Assembly (NCBI GenBank): GCA_963989385.1
Contig: OZ022501.1
Span: forward strand, 93,232,979 to 93,296,978
Length of the DNA stretch: 64,000 nucleotides
DNA from: Ctena decussata
Lineage: Eukaryota > Mollusca > Bivalvia > Lucinida > Lucinidae
Direction: 5' to 3'
The notes below the pieces were generated by a model, which was given only the letters and a program-made list of their open reading frames with translations, did no database searches and was not told where the DNA came from. The first letter of the stretch is position 1. Each line of letters starts with the position of its first letter. A program made the position numbers and the translations under genes. This document shows positions 12,061 to 22,600 of the stretch, in pieces.

Positions 12061-12748
12061 AATAAGACGTCTATGTTGAAAAAAATGTTTTTATTGCAAG
12101 AAGCGTCCAAAAGGTGGTCAGAGGTCAATCTGAGTCATGACAACGCATTCCAACTATGGTTTGAGGGCTGGATTTGGATTTTGATTGTTTCAGTTCCTGG
12201 TCTTTGCATACTTTTTACTTTTATTCCAACAGCTGTGAGGATGGTATTGTTTTGTAAACCATCCACTTTAATTACCAGATCTGAGTCCATGTGATGTCTT
12301 TTTATTTCCAAAGCTTAAGAAAATGATGTCTTGGAAGAAATACCATTCCAAAAGTTCAGTGGCATTGCTTTATTACAGTGTCTTTAACAGATTATAAAAG
12401 AAGACATTTTAAATGCATTCCACGATTAGGTAAAAAGGTTACAAAATGCTTTTACGTAAAGGGTTAATTCTTAGAAAGTTTTTAAAAGAAACCTTTTTTG
12501 ATAGAACGCTTCGGTTAAGAAATCCATTCTTCAAAACGAATCTTTTTGCAAGACCCTGGAATAGGAGCAACAGACAAAACTAGCAGCCTCAGCCCCGGAT
12601 TAAGGGTGTGGGATTTGTGGCTTCAGCCCCACCATCTGGGCCTCTGTGTTATGTATAATAAGTAGGCCTCCAGATAATACGGTGTATCTGATGACAGTTT
12701 GTGATAATTTATCCATGTGCTTAGATTTAAAAATATTTTGTGACATCT
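12061..12748. other. No gene seen
   Basis: Short ORFs only, no family motif. The 73-residue frame at 12,073-12,294 has one hydrophobic stretch but no supporting signals. Confidence 0.35.
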
Positions 12749-12781
12749 CATTAGAATCGCCTCGTTGAGGCGATTCTAATG
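12749..12781. repeat. Perfect 15-bp hairpin
   Basis: Arms CATTAGAATCGCCTC and its exact complement are separated by a 3-base loop. It could be the centre of an old fold-back element or a recent template-switch product. Confidence 0.7.
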
Positions 12782-12978
12782 CATCTTAATATAATTCCCT
12801 CGTCGACATTTCACAACATATATTTCAAGGCAAAAAGACATTATTATAAACTCTCATCAAATTGGTCCCTAATTCTGTCATATTCTAGCGTCCTTTGGCG
12901 AAAAAAGCATTGGGTTGATCACAGCACCTGGGAGCGATAATTCTGACTGTTGACACTAAACTGCTAAAGGCATGATAT

Positions 12979-13214
12979 GAGCCGCGACACGAGAAAACCA
13001 ACAATGTGGTTGTGCGCCCAGCGCAGACTCAGATCAGCCTGGGCATTCACCCAGTCTGATCAGACTCTTTGCTAAGCGCTTAAAGGGTAGCCAAGGGACT
13101 AAGCTTCCTTCATGCGGACAGCGAAGACTCTGATCAGACTGGGCGGATGCCCCGGCTGATCTGAGTCTGCGCTGGACGCACGACTACATTGTTGGTTTTC
13201 TCGTGTCGCGGCTC
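12979..13214. mobile_element. GAGCCGCGACACGA fold-back MITE
   Basis: Full-size copy of 236 bp. The arms are near-perfect inverted copies, and the flanking ATAT/ATAT extends the palindrome by a few bases. The small spacer around TTAAGGGTAGCCAAGGG is the loop. Confidence 0.85.
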
Positions 13215-13420
13215 ATATGTCTTTAGAACTATGAGTTATGAAACAGGCTTCTTGGATATACATCCACAATTTCAGATTTTTCTTTTTTGTTCCATTACAA
13301 TTCTCACTCCAAGAAATACCGTAATAATCCTAAGAATTGGACAACCTAACGTAGTTATCGTAATTGTCATGAAAATAACACATTTTTGTCTTACACAATG
13401 CGATAACGCATCCAAAAGAT

Positions 13421-13490
13421 GAAAATGGAGTGACAAACAGTGTCGATTATGATCAGACTGCAGTCTGATCTGGGTCAACACTGTTTACCC
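13421..13490. repeat. GATGAAAATGGAGTGACAAACAG repeat piece
   Basis: Shares the GATG..GGA.TGACAAACAG lead with 61,520-61,560 and 63,938-63,990 at the far end of the window, and carries a GATCAGACTGCAGTCTGATC palindrome. Probably a short dispersed repeat. Confidence 0.4.
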
Positions 13491-13737
13491 AATACTTATA
13501 ATTTTAACGGTAGGTACTGTGAAATAAGCCTTGATTTGAATTATATCATTGTATCATTGCTGTTACATGTAAGATGATTTAGATGCAGCTTTGGGCTGTG
13601 ATATATTATCATTTTAAGACCCTGTAGAGTTAAGCCAGTAAGTTTATTGGTGATTTACCCTTTCTTATTGTGTTTTGGAATAAGCCAATGTCATTTAATA
13701 TGTTTCTGATCTATAGATTAAATTTAAAGAGTAAATA

Positions 13738-14275
13738 CACTTCAGGAACTGACTGAATCAGATCCCAAACCCTATCCCCAACATCAAAGGGAAAGACTGA
13801 CAAAGACATCCCAACAAATAATAAATTACAAATGATAAGCCGAGTCAGCAGCTCTTTCCCAAATAGGTGGCAACTCAGCTATCTTTACTGAACTAAATAA
13901 TTTAGACCAACAGAAGGGTTAAAATGAAAACACAATAAGTTAAACAGCACCGAACATAAAACAAATGCAACCGCAACGAAAGTACCGCCTTGGGACGGTC
14001 AGTAATAACTACTGGGGAGTTTAAACCGGTTTTACTTAGCCCAATCCTTCACCCTCACCCTCCGCCGCGGTACACACAATTAGTTGGTAGTTTCGTTCGT
14101 ATGGAGGTCCCCTAGCTCATCAGCGAGTCATCACGGGCAACAATTCAAATCAAGAAAAGACTGTAATGAAGCAAGGATGAGGACTCGACAGCCAAAACGT
14201 GTTGAGACACCTGGTGATCCCTGGGGCGTCAGCAACACCACTGAAACACTGGAGCAAGTTATCTCCAAGCATTCG
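13738..14275. repeat. Dispersed repeat with GAATCAGATCCCAAACCC and TTGGGACGGTCAGTAA blocks
   Basis: A roughly 540-bp unit beginning ACACTTCAGGAACTGACTGA. The first 300 bp recur almost unchanged at 40,126-40,468. The start recurs at 40,604-40,660, and the later part (GTTTAAAC..TCCCTGG.GTC) recurs diverged at 41,100-41,560. No coding frame spans the copies, so the class is unknown. Confidence 0.65.
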
Positions 14276-14631
14276 CTTTGATTGTTTTTTCGTTTTTTTT
14301 TTTTTTTGTTCTTGTAGAAAATTTTATTTACTCTTATAAATGAATGAAAAATAGACAAAAAATAGATGTTCGTGTGCATCGTATTTCTGTTTGGTTTAAG
14401 TTAGCTTTAAACAGCTGAGAATCAAGTTGTTAATTTTGCTATTCGCTGTTGTTTGCGTCTCGTACCTATTTCCTACTTGGTGTTGTGGGTGGGATTTGAA
14501 ACTAGATCGTATCATTCACTGATTATGACCCTTTCACACAATTTTCATGCCGTCAGTATGCCATTTTTCAACTGATATGATATGATGAGGGTAAATATCA
14601 CAGACACATATAGGAGCGCCAAAAGACATAT

Positions 14632-14851
14632 GAGCCGCGACACGACAAAACCAACAATGTGGTTGTGCGCCCAGCGCAGACTCAGATCCAGTCTGATCAG
14701 GGTCTTCGCTGTCCGCATGGAGCTAGCTTAGTCACTTAGCTTCCCTTTGAGCACTTAATGCAAAGTCTGATCAAACTTAACGGCTGCCCAGGCTGTTCTG
14801 AGTCTTCGCTTGGCGCACAACCACATTGTTGGTTTTGTCGTGTCGCGGCTC
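14632..14851. mobile_element. GAGCCGCGACACGA fold-back MITE
   Basis: Copy with intact termini and a small deletion in the left arm (the GGGCATCCGCC block is missing). It lies directly upstream of the LINE at 15,030-19,380. Confidence 0.85.
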
Positions 14852-15735
14852 ATATGTAGTGTTAAATGTAAACTATATAAGCTGCACTATGATGAGCCAC
14901 TTCTGCCACAGCAAGAAACGTATTAGAGAAAAGAAAACAGAAGATTCAGTTAAAATGTTCATCGATTGCATTGATATTTTCGTCGCTTGGGTCTTATCAC
15001 TGCCTCCCAGTATAGATCTGACAATGAATGTCCGGACTGGCAAGAGAAGGGTGAAACTGTTTAGGCGAAAACATATTATTCTTACATGTAACACAATAGC
15101 ACGAAAAAAAGGTCCATGCAACAAAACAAATGATAAAAACGACCAAACAAGCATCAAATATAATCGAGTACGCTTGAAGTTCTTTCCCTTGGATATATTT
15201 TGCTGTTGCTGAATAGTATGTGCAAAAGTTTTTTTTTTCCCTTCTTTATCTGAAGGTATTAATAGAATGGTTTCAAAGTCCTTAAATATTTGTTGTTGGA
15301 ATGTTAACAGTTTGTTTAATCGTGTTAATGGAGTTCGCACTAACAAACTAGATGATCCCATTTTCTCACAGAGATTAAAGTCCGAAATAATTATCTTAAC
15401 AGAAACACATGCATGTAAGAAGGATATACTAAATATTGAGGGTTACTCTTGCATCTCAAACTGTCGCTCAGAACAGCCTAGTAGGCTAAGAGGAGGAGTA
15501 GCAATTTTTATGAAAAATAATATAAAAGCAGGAGTTAAAATTATTGACAACTCTCAAAGTGATATGATATGGATCAAACTATGCAAGAATTTCTTCAAAT
15601 TTAGGAAAGATTTATATATGTGGTATTTATATTTCACCAGCCTCTTCAGGGTATACCAAAAGAACAGGCATTGACAAAATACTATTTCAAAAGCTAGAAT
15701 CTGACATTGTTAAATTCACACCCGACAATCTTGTC

Positions 15736-17865
15736 ATGATCATGGGGGATATAAATGCGCATGTCAATTGCAATGACCTTGACTTTATCAGAAATGAGGA
15801 ATCTGACGTTATGGAGGACTCCTTGCCCGCTAATTATTTAATTGACAATAGTCATATGTTGAGAAACACTGCCATTTATCAGACTACAAATGAATATGGA
15901 AATAATTTGCTAGATATATGTATAGGGTCCCAACTGAGAATACTAAATGGCCGTACGATTGGAGATACTATCGGTAAACCTACATATCATGGCTATAATG
16001 GTTCATCCATTGACGACTATTGCATTTGTAGTGCGGACTTCATGAACTCGATAAGGTATTTTAAAGTTCTTGATTTTGATGTTACTTTTTCAGACCATTG
16101 TCCAATTTTGGTTAATGTTCAGTCATTGTATTGTCATCATGACAAAACTTCATCACAAAGAAAGTCACCCAGAAATGTTAAATGGGATGATAATAAAAGA
16201 ATGAGTTTTCTAAATCACATTAATATGATTAATAAACAGCAGTTTATGGAACGTCTAGCTGAATTTTCAAGTAAAGCATCTAATATGTGTAACAATATAG
16301 ATGAAATGGTGTCCCATTTTTCTTTGACTTTACAGCAGGCTGCCCATATTAATAAAGCCAAAAACTCTATGAAATTTTCACAAAAAAGGCGCAAACGTAA
16401 GAAAACCTGGTATGACAGGGATTGTGATTCATTGTACAGGGAAACAAAGCATTTAAGTCGATTATTAGGCAATGATCTTTATAATATAAACTTACGGCAA
16501 AAAGTGTACTCTGCCCGTAAACTGTACAATAAATTAATACGTAAAAAGCATAGACAATTCAAAGGCAAAATGCTAAGCGGCCTGCTGGAAAGTGAAAAGA
16601 AAAATCCTAAAGAATTTTGGAACACAGTAAATGAATTGATGGAGAAACAGAAATCAGACCCCTCTGCTGATATTTCCCCTGAAAAATGGGTAGAATATTT
16701 CAAATCCTTAATGAACATTGATTACTCAGACAATTTTACAAGTTCTTCAAATGAAGAATATTTTGGAGAAAATTTGGATAATACAATTCTTAATGGGGAT
16801 ATTTCATCCGAGGAGGTCTTGAAAGCTGTCAAGGGGTTGAAAAATGGTAAGTCGTGTGGAATTGATGAAATATCTAACGAAATGCTTCAACTATCAGTCC
16901 CTGTCTTAGCTGATGCATATGCATACCTATTTTCACATATACTTAGAAATGGGACATACCCCTCTATGTGGAGGGAAAATTTGATAAAACCCATCTATAA
17001 AGGGGGTGGTACCTCAGATACGAATAATTATAGAGGTATAGCAATTTCTAGTTGCTTTAGCAAATTGTTTAGCAAAGTCTTATTTAACAGACTGGACAAA
17101 TATTTAGAAGATAATGACATAATAGGGTCTGAACAGATTGGATTTCGGAAACACTGTCGCACGACTGACCACATCTTAACCCTAAAAACACTTATAGACA
17201 AGGCTTTCAAATCAACTTCTCATTTATTTGCTTGCTTTGTAGACCTAAGTAAAGCATTTGATACTATCAATAGGCAGGCTCTCTTTCATAAAATGAGTAA
17301 ATACAATATCAGAGGCCCATTTCTGAACATAATTCAAGATATGTATCAAAACTTATTATATTCTGTTAAGACAGAAAATGTTTTAAGTAGCTCTTTTGAA
17401 ACTAAGATTGGGGTTAAGCAAGGTTGTGTACTAAGCCCCACACTTTTTTCCTTATATCTAAATGATTTGACAAAATGTTTTAATGAAGAATGTGTCCCAG
17501 TAGCGTTAGGCAACAGTGGAGTTAACATTTCTTGTCTGATGTATGCGGATGATATTGTACTTTTATCAAAAACTGCTAATGGATTACAAACTCTTCTTCA
17601 TAAATTAGAAGAATTTTGTAATAAGTGGAATTTAAGAGTAAATATAGATAAAACAAAAATCATAATATTCAATAAAGCAGGGAGAGTCTTGAAGGGTTAC
17701 AATTTTTTATATGGAAATAATTTGCTGGAACATGTAAATGAATATAAATATTTAGGCATATATTTTAGGTCCTCTGGTGTTTTTACACAAGGTATAAGGT
17801 ATGTTTGCAATAAGGCGCTTAAAGCCATTTCTGTATTAGAAAGGCTCTTATGTCAGACAACATGA
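15736..17865 (+). CDS. LINE endonuclease C-terminal half and reverse transcriptase
   Basis: Open frame of 709 codons. The endonuclease part shows MGDINAHV at the start and SDHCPI near residue 120. A basic linker (QKRRKRKKTWYDRDCDSLY, about residues 216-235) follows. The RT domain runs from about residue 350 and contains KNGKSCGIDEISNEM, NNYRGIAISS, the catalytic Asp of FVDLSKAFD (D503), GVKQGCVLSPTLF and the active-site box MYADDIVLLS (Y603-D606). It copies element RNA at nicked target DNA. The first Met is probably internal, because the endonuclease begins upstream in another frame. Confidence 0.85.
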   Translation: MIMGDINAHVNCNDLDFIRNEESDVMEDSLPANYLIDNSHMLRNTAIYQTTNEYGNNLLDICIGSQLRILNGRTIGDTIGKPTYHGYNGSSIDDYCICSADFMNSIRYFKVLDFDVTFSDHCPILVNVQSLYCHHDKTSSQRKSPRNVKWDDNKRMSFLNHINMINKQQFMERLAEFSSKASNMCNNIDEMVSHFSLTLQQAAHINKAKNSMKFSQKRRKRKKTWYDRDCDSLYRETKHLSRLLGNDLYNINLRQKVYSARKLYNKLIRKKHRQFKGKMLSGLLESEKKNPKEFWNTVNELMEKQKSDPSADISPEKWVEYFKSLMNIDYSDNFTSSSNEEYFGENLDNTILNGDISSEEVLKAVKGLKNGKSCGIDEISNEMLQLSVPVLADAYAYLFSHILRNGTYPSMWRENLIKPIYKGGGTSDTNNYRGIAISSCFSKLFSKVLFNRLDKYLEDNDIIGSEQIGFRKHCRTTDHILTLKTLIDKAFKSTSHLFACFVDLSKAFDTINRQALFHKMSKYNIRGPFLNIIQDMYQNLLYSVKTENVLSSSFETKIGVKQGCVLSPTLFSLYLNDLTKCFNEECVPVALGNSGVNISCLMYADDIVLLSKTANGLQTLLHKLEEFCNKWNLRVNIDKTKIIIFNKAGRVLKGYNFLYGNNLLEHVNEYKYLGIYFRSSGVFTQGIRYVCNKALKAISVLERLLCQTT

Positions 17866-18653
17866 ATACAGGGTTATATGTTACTTTATATAATCATTGT
17901 GTGAAGCCAATTCTTTTATACGGAAGTGAAGTATGGTCTTTTGATTCTCTTATTAATAAACCTGGAATGACTCAGATGGAAAACAGATATGACTTATTTA
18001 TTCCTGAAAAAACTCAACTAAAGTTCTTTAAAAATGTTATGGGGGTTCATAAATACTCAGTAAATGATGCTGTTAGAGCAGACTTAGGAGTCTTGCCAAT
18101 AGCAATTTATGGTTTACAAGCATCTACAAACTTTTGGGTGCACCTTGTCAATTTGAAAGAAAGTTCTTTGGCTTATCAAGCATATAAAGATAGCATGAAT
18201 TTTCCCAAAGGCTTTGCCCAAAAATTTAAGATATTTTTAAATAATATTAACTTTTCTCATCTCTGGAATAATCAGAACACATTTTCTAAACAACGGTTAG
18301 TACATGCAGTAATGAATAAACTGAAAGACTCCTATATTCAATTCTGGAAAGATAAAATTCATGATGACAGTAAAAATCAGCCAAATGGTAATAAGTTGAG
18401 AACTTACAGAACATTCAAAACATGTTATGAAAGGGAAACTTATCTGTTTGTTAACGAGTTATCAAGAAATGAAATCTCAACTTTTGCCAAGCTTAGAATA
18501 AGCTCGCACGACCTTCATATTGAAAAAGGTAGGCATAGAAAGACTATACTGAGCGAAAGGAAATGTTTTTTATGTAACATGTCTGTTGAAGATGAAAAAC
18601 ATTTTGTTATGGAATGTGGTTCACTTTCAGCATATAGAAATACATTTTTTTGA
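17850..18653 (+). CDS. LINE C-terminal domain with CCHC knuckle
   Basis: A 267-codon frame that continues the RT after a frame break. It has the thumb/connection block YGSEVWSF and LKFFKNVMGVHKYS, a basic stretch and, near its end, CX2CX8HX4C (CFLCNMSVEDEKHFVMEC), a nucleic-acid-binding zinc knuckle usual in CR1/jockey-group LINEs. The last about 65 residues lie in the overlapping frame to 18,849, reached by a slip in a T run. Confidence 0.75.
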   Translation: MSDNMNTGLYVTLYNHCVKPILLYGSEVWSFDSLINKPGMTQMENRYDLFIPEKTQLKFFKNVMGVHKYSVNDAVRADLGVLPIAIYGLQASTNFWVHLVNLKESSLAYQAYKDSMNFPKGFAQKFKIFLNNINFSHLWNNQNTFSKQRLVHAVMNKLKDSYIQFWKDKIHDDSKNQPNGNKLRTYRTFKTCYERETYLFVNELSRNEISTFAKLRISSHDLHIEKGRHRKTILSERKCFLCNMSVEDEKHFVMECGSLSAYRNTFF

Positions 18654-19382
18654 TGAATTAGTACAAATTGTTCCATCTTTTTTCAGTAAAAATGTAGATG
18701 AAAAATTTGCTTTTATAATGGAATGTAAAGATTATGACATTGCTTATATATGCATAACAAATATTTGCAAAATGTTTAGAGCTAGAGACACACTGATAAA
18801 TAGTAATAGTATTAATGCCTTGAATAGAACAAATGCTGATAATGCATGATGTGATGGATATTGACACTCTTTTTGATGTTGACACTCTTCTCTTTGGCAG
18901 TCAAATAGTTGTGTATATTTCTTCAAATATGCAGGAGTATTTTACTTGCGACCGGGAATTGTCTTGACTTTGAAAATTGTCAATTTTAATAGTTGGATCT
19001 ATTAAACACAAACATGAAAATTATAGTATCTAGGTCGATCTGACAATCATATTTATTACAGTCAGAAGCAGACAAGAAGTTAAACAAGCTGCTCCTGTGG
19101 ATGGTAGAAGGGCAAAGTTGCGGTTCATACTGCACAGTGGTGTCGGATGCTCTGCAGGTTTGCCCTTCTCATATCTTATGAACATCCTTTCCAGCTTAAA
19201 TGATTGATTTGATGGCTATAGGTTATTTGATGATTATAGGTTAAGAACTTGATAACATATTTGTATAAGGGTCTGTTTGCAAGTGTAATTGTATTTTGTG
19301 TTATTGTATACATGTGACTGGTGACAGTCCTTTGACTGGACTTTATACCAATAAAATTGATTTGATTTGATTTGATTTGAAC

Positions 19383-19388
19383 TTTATT
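19383..19388 (-). promoter_or_regulatory. Polyadenylation signal AATAAA of the VDE-like gene
   Basis: On the minus strand AATAAA begins 10 bases after the TGA stop at 19,398. Downstream of it lies the pentamer tail of the LINE in antisense, so cleavage would fall inside LINE-derived sequence. Confidence 0.6.
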
Positions 19389-19397
19389 TGTTATACA

Positions 19398-19630
19398 TCA
19401 GTATCGTTGCGACCCACTACCATTACTCTCACTACAAGATGTGGTCTTCGGGGTACAGAACTTATCTATGGTACGGCCCATATAGTCACTGATGACCTTT
19501 GACACGCGGGCAAGATCCGCTGGCGTAAGAGTTGGTGTCCTTGAGTAGACGAGACTGCCCTCGTACCACCAGTTAGAACTCATATGACCGCAGTAGTAAG
19601 ATACCATGTAACTACCCGTGGGAGAGTAAT
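19398..19630 (-). CDS. VDE-like gene, exon 3
   Basis: Encodes residues 214-290 and TGA. It starts with the last two bases of the Asp214 codon after a TTTACTTTCAG acceptor. It holds DYSPTGSYMVSYYCG, WWYEGSLVYSRT and a helix-like LTPADLARVSKVISDY, which correspond to the last lipocalin strands and C-terminal helix of VDE. Two more Cys (272, 279) close the protein. Confidence 0.8.
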
Positions 19631-22600
19631 CTGAAAGTAAACTTGGTATCAAAAATCATAAGTCCGCATTCGTAAATTGCGAAAATGTTAAAAGATCCGA
19701 AATTTCTTTACAAACAGACATGGACCCTTATCAAATGCTAACGAGTTGTACGCATCACTTTCCTATTATCGTATACTCGCCATATATACTGGACAAAAAA
19801 AGTTAAGGATCAAACATTAGACTGAAATTTTTATATTGAATAAAATAATTTTCCAAAAATCATTTTCTAATGTTGAATACATCTAACAACGCTGCAAAAG
19901 ATTGCATGAGACATATTGGAATCTGATCACGTGACACATCAGTAGGAAATAATAATCAGGCATACCCCAAAATTCAAAGTGAAAATTGGCGTATACACAA
20001 AAATGAATTTACATTATTTGTGACTTTATCCATTCAAAATCATTTTCAGTTCTCAGAGTGACCTCTAAGAGCCTGAATAATTGCATGACAGCCATTCGGT
20101 ATGCTTCTGGTAAATCCTCAGAGGCCCATTTAGGGATTTGTTGGCCATTTTTCACGAAAGGCCTGAATAAGCTCTCCTTGAGATTCAGGAAGCCTCTCAT
20201 GATCAGAATTGGCGCTGTAACATGTCCAAAGCATGCTCAATTGGATTAAAAACTTCTGATCCAATTGCCATGTCAGTGTGGGCTATTGTTTCTGTCGCTA
20301 GGTACTGGTCCCCCACATTTGCCCTGTGATTCGATGATGTCATCGCCAAAAACATTAGCAAACGGTCTCGTAATTGGACAAAACATGTCATTCCTATCTC
20401 GAACAGCAATCAGAGAGCTTCTGTTTAGCATGCGCAAGTCCACACAGCTGCCAATCCAGCTGCCGGACCATACCATTACTCACCCTCCTTTAGACATGTC
20501 ATAGTCCACATGTTCCACAACATGATTTGATTCATAGATTACATGACGTGTACCTGGCAGGTGTCATACCTTCTACTATCATCGTGGATATCTTCATACA
20601 AATCTGGACTCATCTGTGAAAAGAACATGGGTCCAATGACCCAGCTCCCAATTTGTGTTCCTTTTTGTCGACTGTCGCCTCGCATTTTCATTGAATCGCA
20701 CCAATCCTGGCCTCATGACTAGCATGCAAGCGCGCAAATTAGCTGTGTAAAGTCTGTTTCTAACCGATTTCGCTTAATTTGGTCCATTAAATCATTTTAA
20801 TGGACAAAACATGCGCATCCTCACAGTGTCATTGTGATGAACCAGTAGCTTGGGACAGAAACTATCGTCTGTATGGGCAAGTCTAGTCGATCGCAAGTTT
20901 TAAATCTGATTGAACATGCTTGCCACATGCTACAACACACCAATTCTAATCACCAGAAGCTTCAGAAAACTCCTGGGGAGCTAATTCAGGCTTTTCATGA
21001 AAAATGGCAAACCAGTCCCCGAATGAGCCTCTAGCCTTTACCAAAAGGGTACCGAGTAGCTATCATGCAGTTATTCAGACCTCTGGAGATATCGATGAGC
21101 ACTGACAAAGGTTTTGCATGGTTAAAGCCAAGAGTCATGGATATTCGAGTTCGTGGTGATGTAAATTTTCACTTCAATTTTAGGGGTACGTCTGTTTATT
21201 CGGTTCTTCTAGTGTGTTACGTGATCCGATTCCAATATTTTTCATGCAGTCCTGTGCGGCTTTGACAGCTGTATTGAATGGAAGAAAATTATTTTTGGAA
21301 AAATTATTTTTGATGAGTCGAGCTTCAGCCAAATATTTGATCCCTAACTTTTTTTGTCCAGTATATATGTATCGAAACGAATAGTAAATTTAGATGCCCG
21401 GTAACGGAAAAGTAGACTATGTTTCGGCCGTGCATCAAATCAGAAATAAGTTCAGAAGCGGCAACATTGTAGAACAATAATTTTGTCAAATACAGGCGAT
21501 GCGCCGGATCACAAGGAAAATACCGGACAAACTATGCATACTCTCACGTCAACAATATATGAAAAGGAAACTGGCATATAACTTTGATTAGTGTTGGCAG
21601 AGAGTAATTGATACATTGTATTACATTTTGGCTTTGGGTTGTAGGCCGTGCGACTTGAAAAGGGTTTAATCCTAACAATCGCTTTCGGCAGCACAGCTTT
21701 TGCTTTGTATTATTTACATCATGTAGGAACATTAAAGCTAGGACTGACTGAACGTACTGGAAAGACGACAAGCCGACTTTTTAAGTCAAGGCCTTCTGTT
21801 CGTTTATGGCTGATCGATTCTCGTCCGAAAAAAACAGTCAATAATTCCTTGCTATCCCTTTTTCTTTACGATGATGAGAACTTTTTTGCTTCCAGGTCTA
21901 CAAAAATATTATTTTTCGCTAATCGGAGTACAGATAAGATGCATAGTTGCATATATACCTCCATGTTTTCCACCATTTTTGCCATGGAGGAATATATTTA
22001 TGACTTCCTGTTTGCTTCCCTAGAGGACAAAGCCCTTCTCAAAATGTGGTCTACTCTAATAGAAAAGAATTTGCTCCTATGGGAGCAAATTCTTTTCTAT
22101 AAGAGTTGACCAACATTGAAAAGGAATGCAAATATGAAAATGACAGAGTTGCTTTCCCATACACTGTAAAATCGCGCTTAGCTATAAAACACAAGTGGTT
22201 ACATGTTTAGGTGTAAACATGTTTAGGAATATGTCATATAGCTAAACATGTACGCCGTTTCTATTATTTTCCCAGACAAAGTTTGCTAAACACGTTTTAT
22301 TCTGTTACGGATGAATCCATTCTCTCTTTTCCCCGTTAGAGAACGAAAAAAAGAGACGAAAATGTTGATAGAGGAAATTTTTAAAATAAAAGGTAAATAT
22401 ATCTAGTTTGTACATGTTTAATTTCTAAACATAAACCTAAACATGTTGCAAATTGAACATGTTACGATTTAAACACATAACAAATCGGACTGCATTTTTT
22501 GTAAAGATACTAAACACATTTTTGACAGTGTAAGGTGTATCGAGATACCTTAAAAGCTTACCAAGAACTTGCCATTTTTCGTACATCGTCAGACCCATGA

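Larger units (their letters stand above)
15267..18849 (+). pseudogene. LINE ORF2 (endonuclease + RT + CCHC) with three frame breaks
   Basis: Conceptually one polyprotein of about 1,190 codons. The endonuclease start (15,267-15,615) shows the WNVNSL and ILTETHA motifs. A one-base slip near 15,615 moves to the frame that continues through GDINAHV and SDHCPI (catalytic His) into the RT. A second shift near 17,850 and a third in the T run at 18,647-18,653 follow. Outside these three breaks no stop interrupts 3.5 kb, so the copy is young or the breaks are few and recent. Sequencing error at the homopolymer is possible. Confidence 0.8.
15030..19380 (+). mobile_element. Near-complete non-LTR retrotransposon (LINE)
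   Basis: The element carries an apurinic-type endonuclease, a reverse transcriptase and a C-terminal CCHC knuckle (15,267-18,849). A 3' UTR of about 500 bp follows, ending with CAATAAAATTGATTTGATTT, a short pentamer-repeat tail typical of CR1/jockey-group LINEs. The 5' limit is uncertain. The Lys/Arg-rich frame at 15,030-15,212 may be the end of ORF1 or upstream element sequence. The 3' tail abuts the 3' end of the VDE-like gene in the opposite orientation. Target-site duplication was not identified. Confidence 0.75.
19781..21370. mobile_element. Rearranged Tc1-like transposon inside intron 2
   Basis: The ends read TATATACTGGACAAAAAAAG and its inverted copy, flanked by TA. Similarity between the ends continues inward for about 430 bp, including coding sequence for the transposase C-terminus, so both ends are copies of the same transposase-proximal end. 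The element sits 150 bp from exon 3 of the VDE-like gene. Confidence 0.75.

Noticed and set aside
14826..15212. 128-codon ORF upstream of the LINE as a host gene
   Set aside because: It begins inside the fold-back MITE terminus. Only its basic 3' part could be meaningful, and that is better read as upstream LINE sequence.
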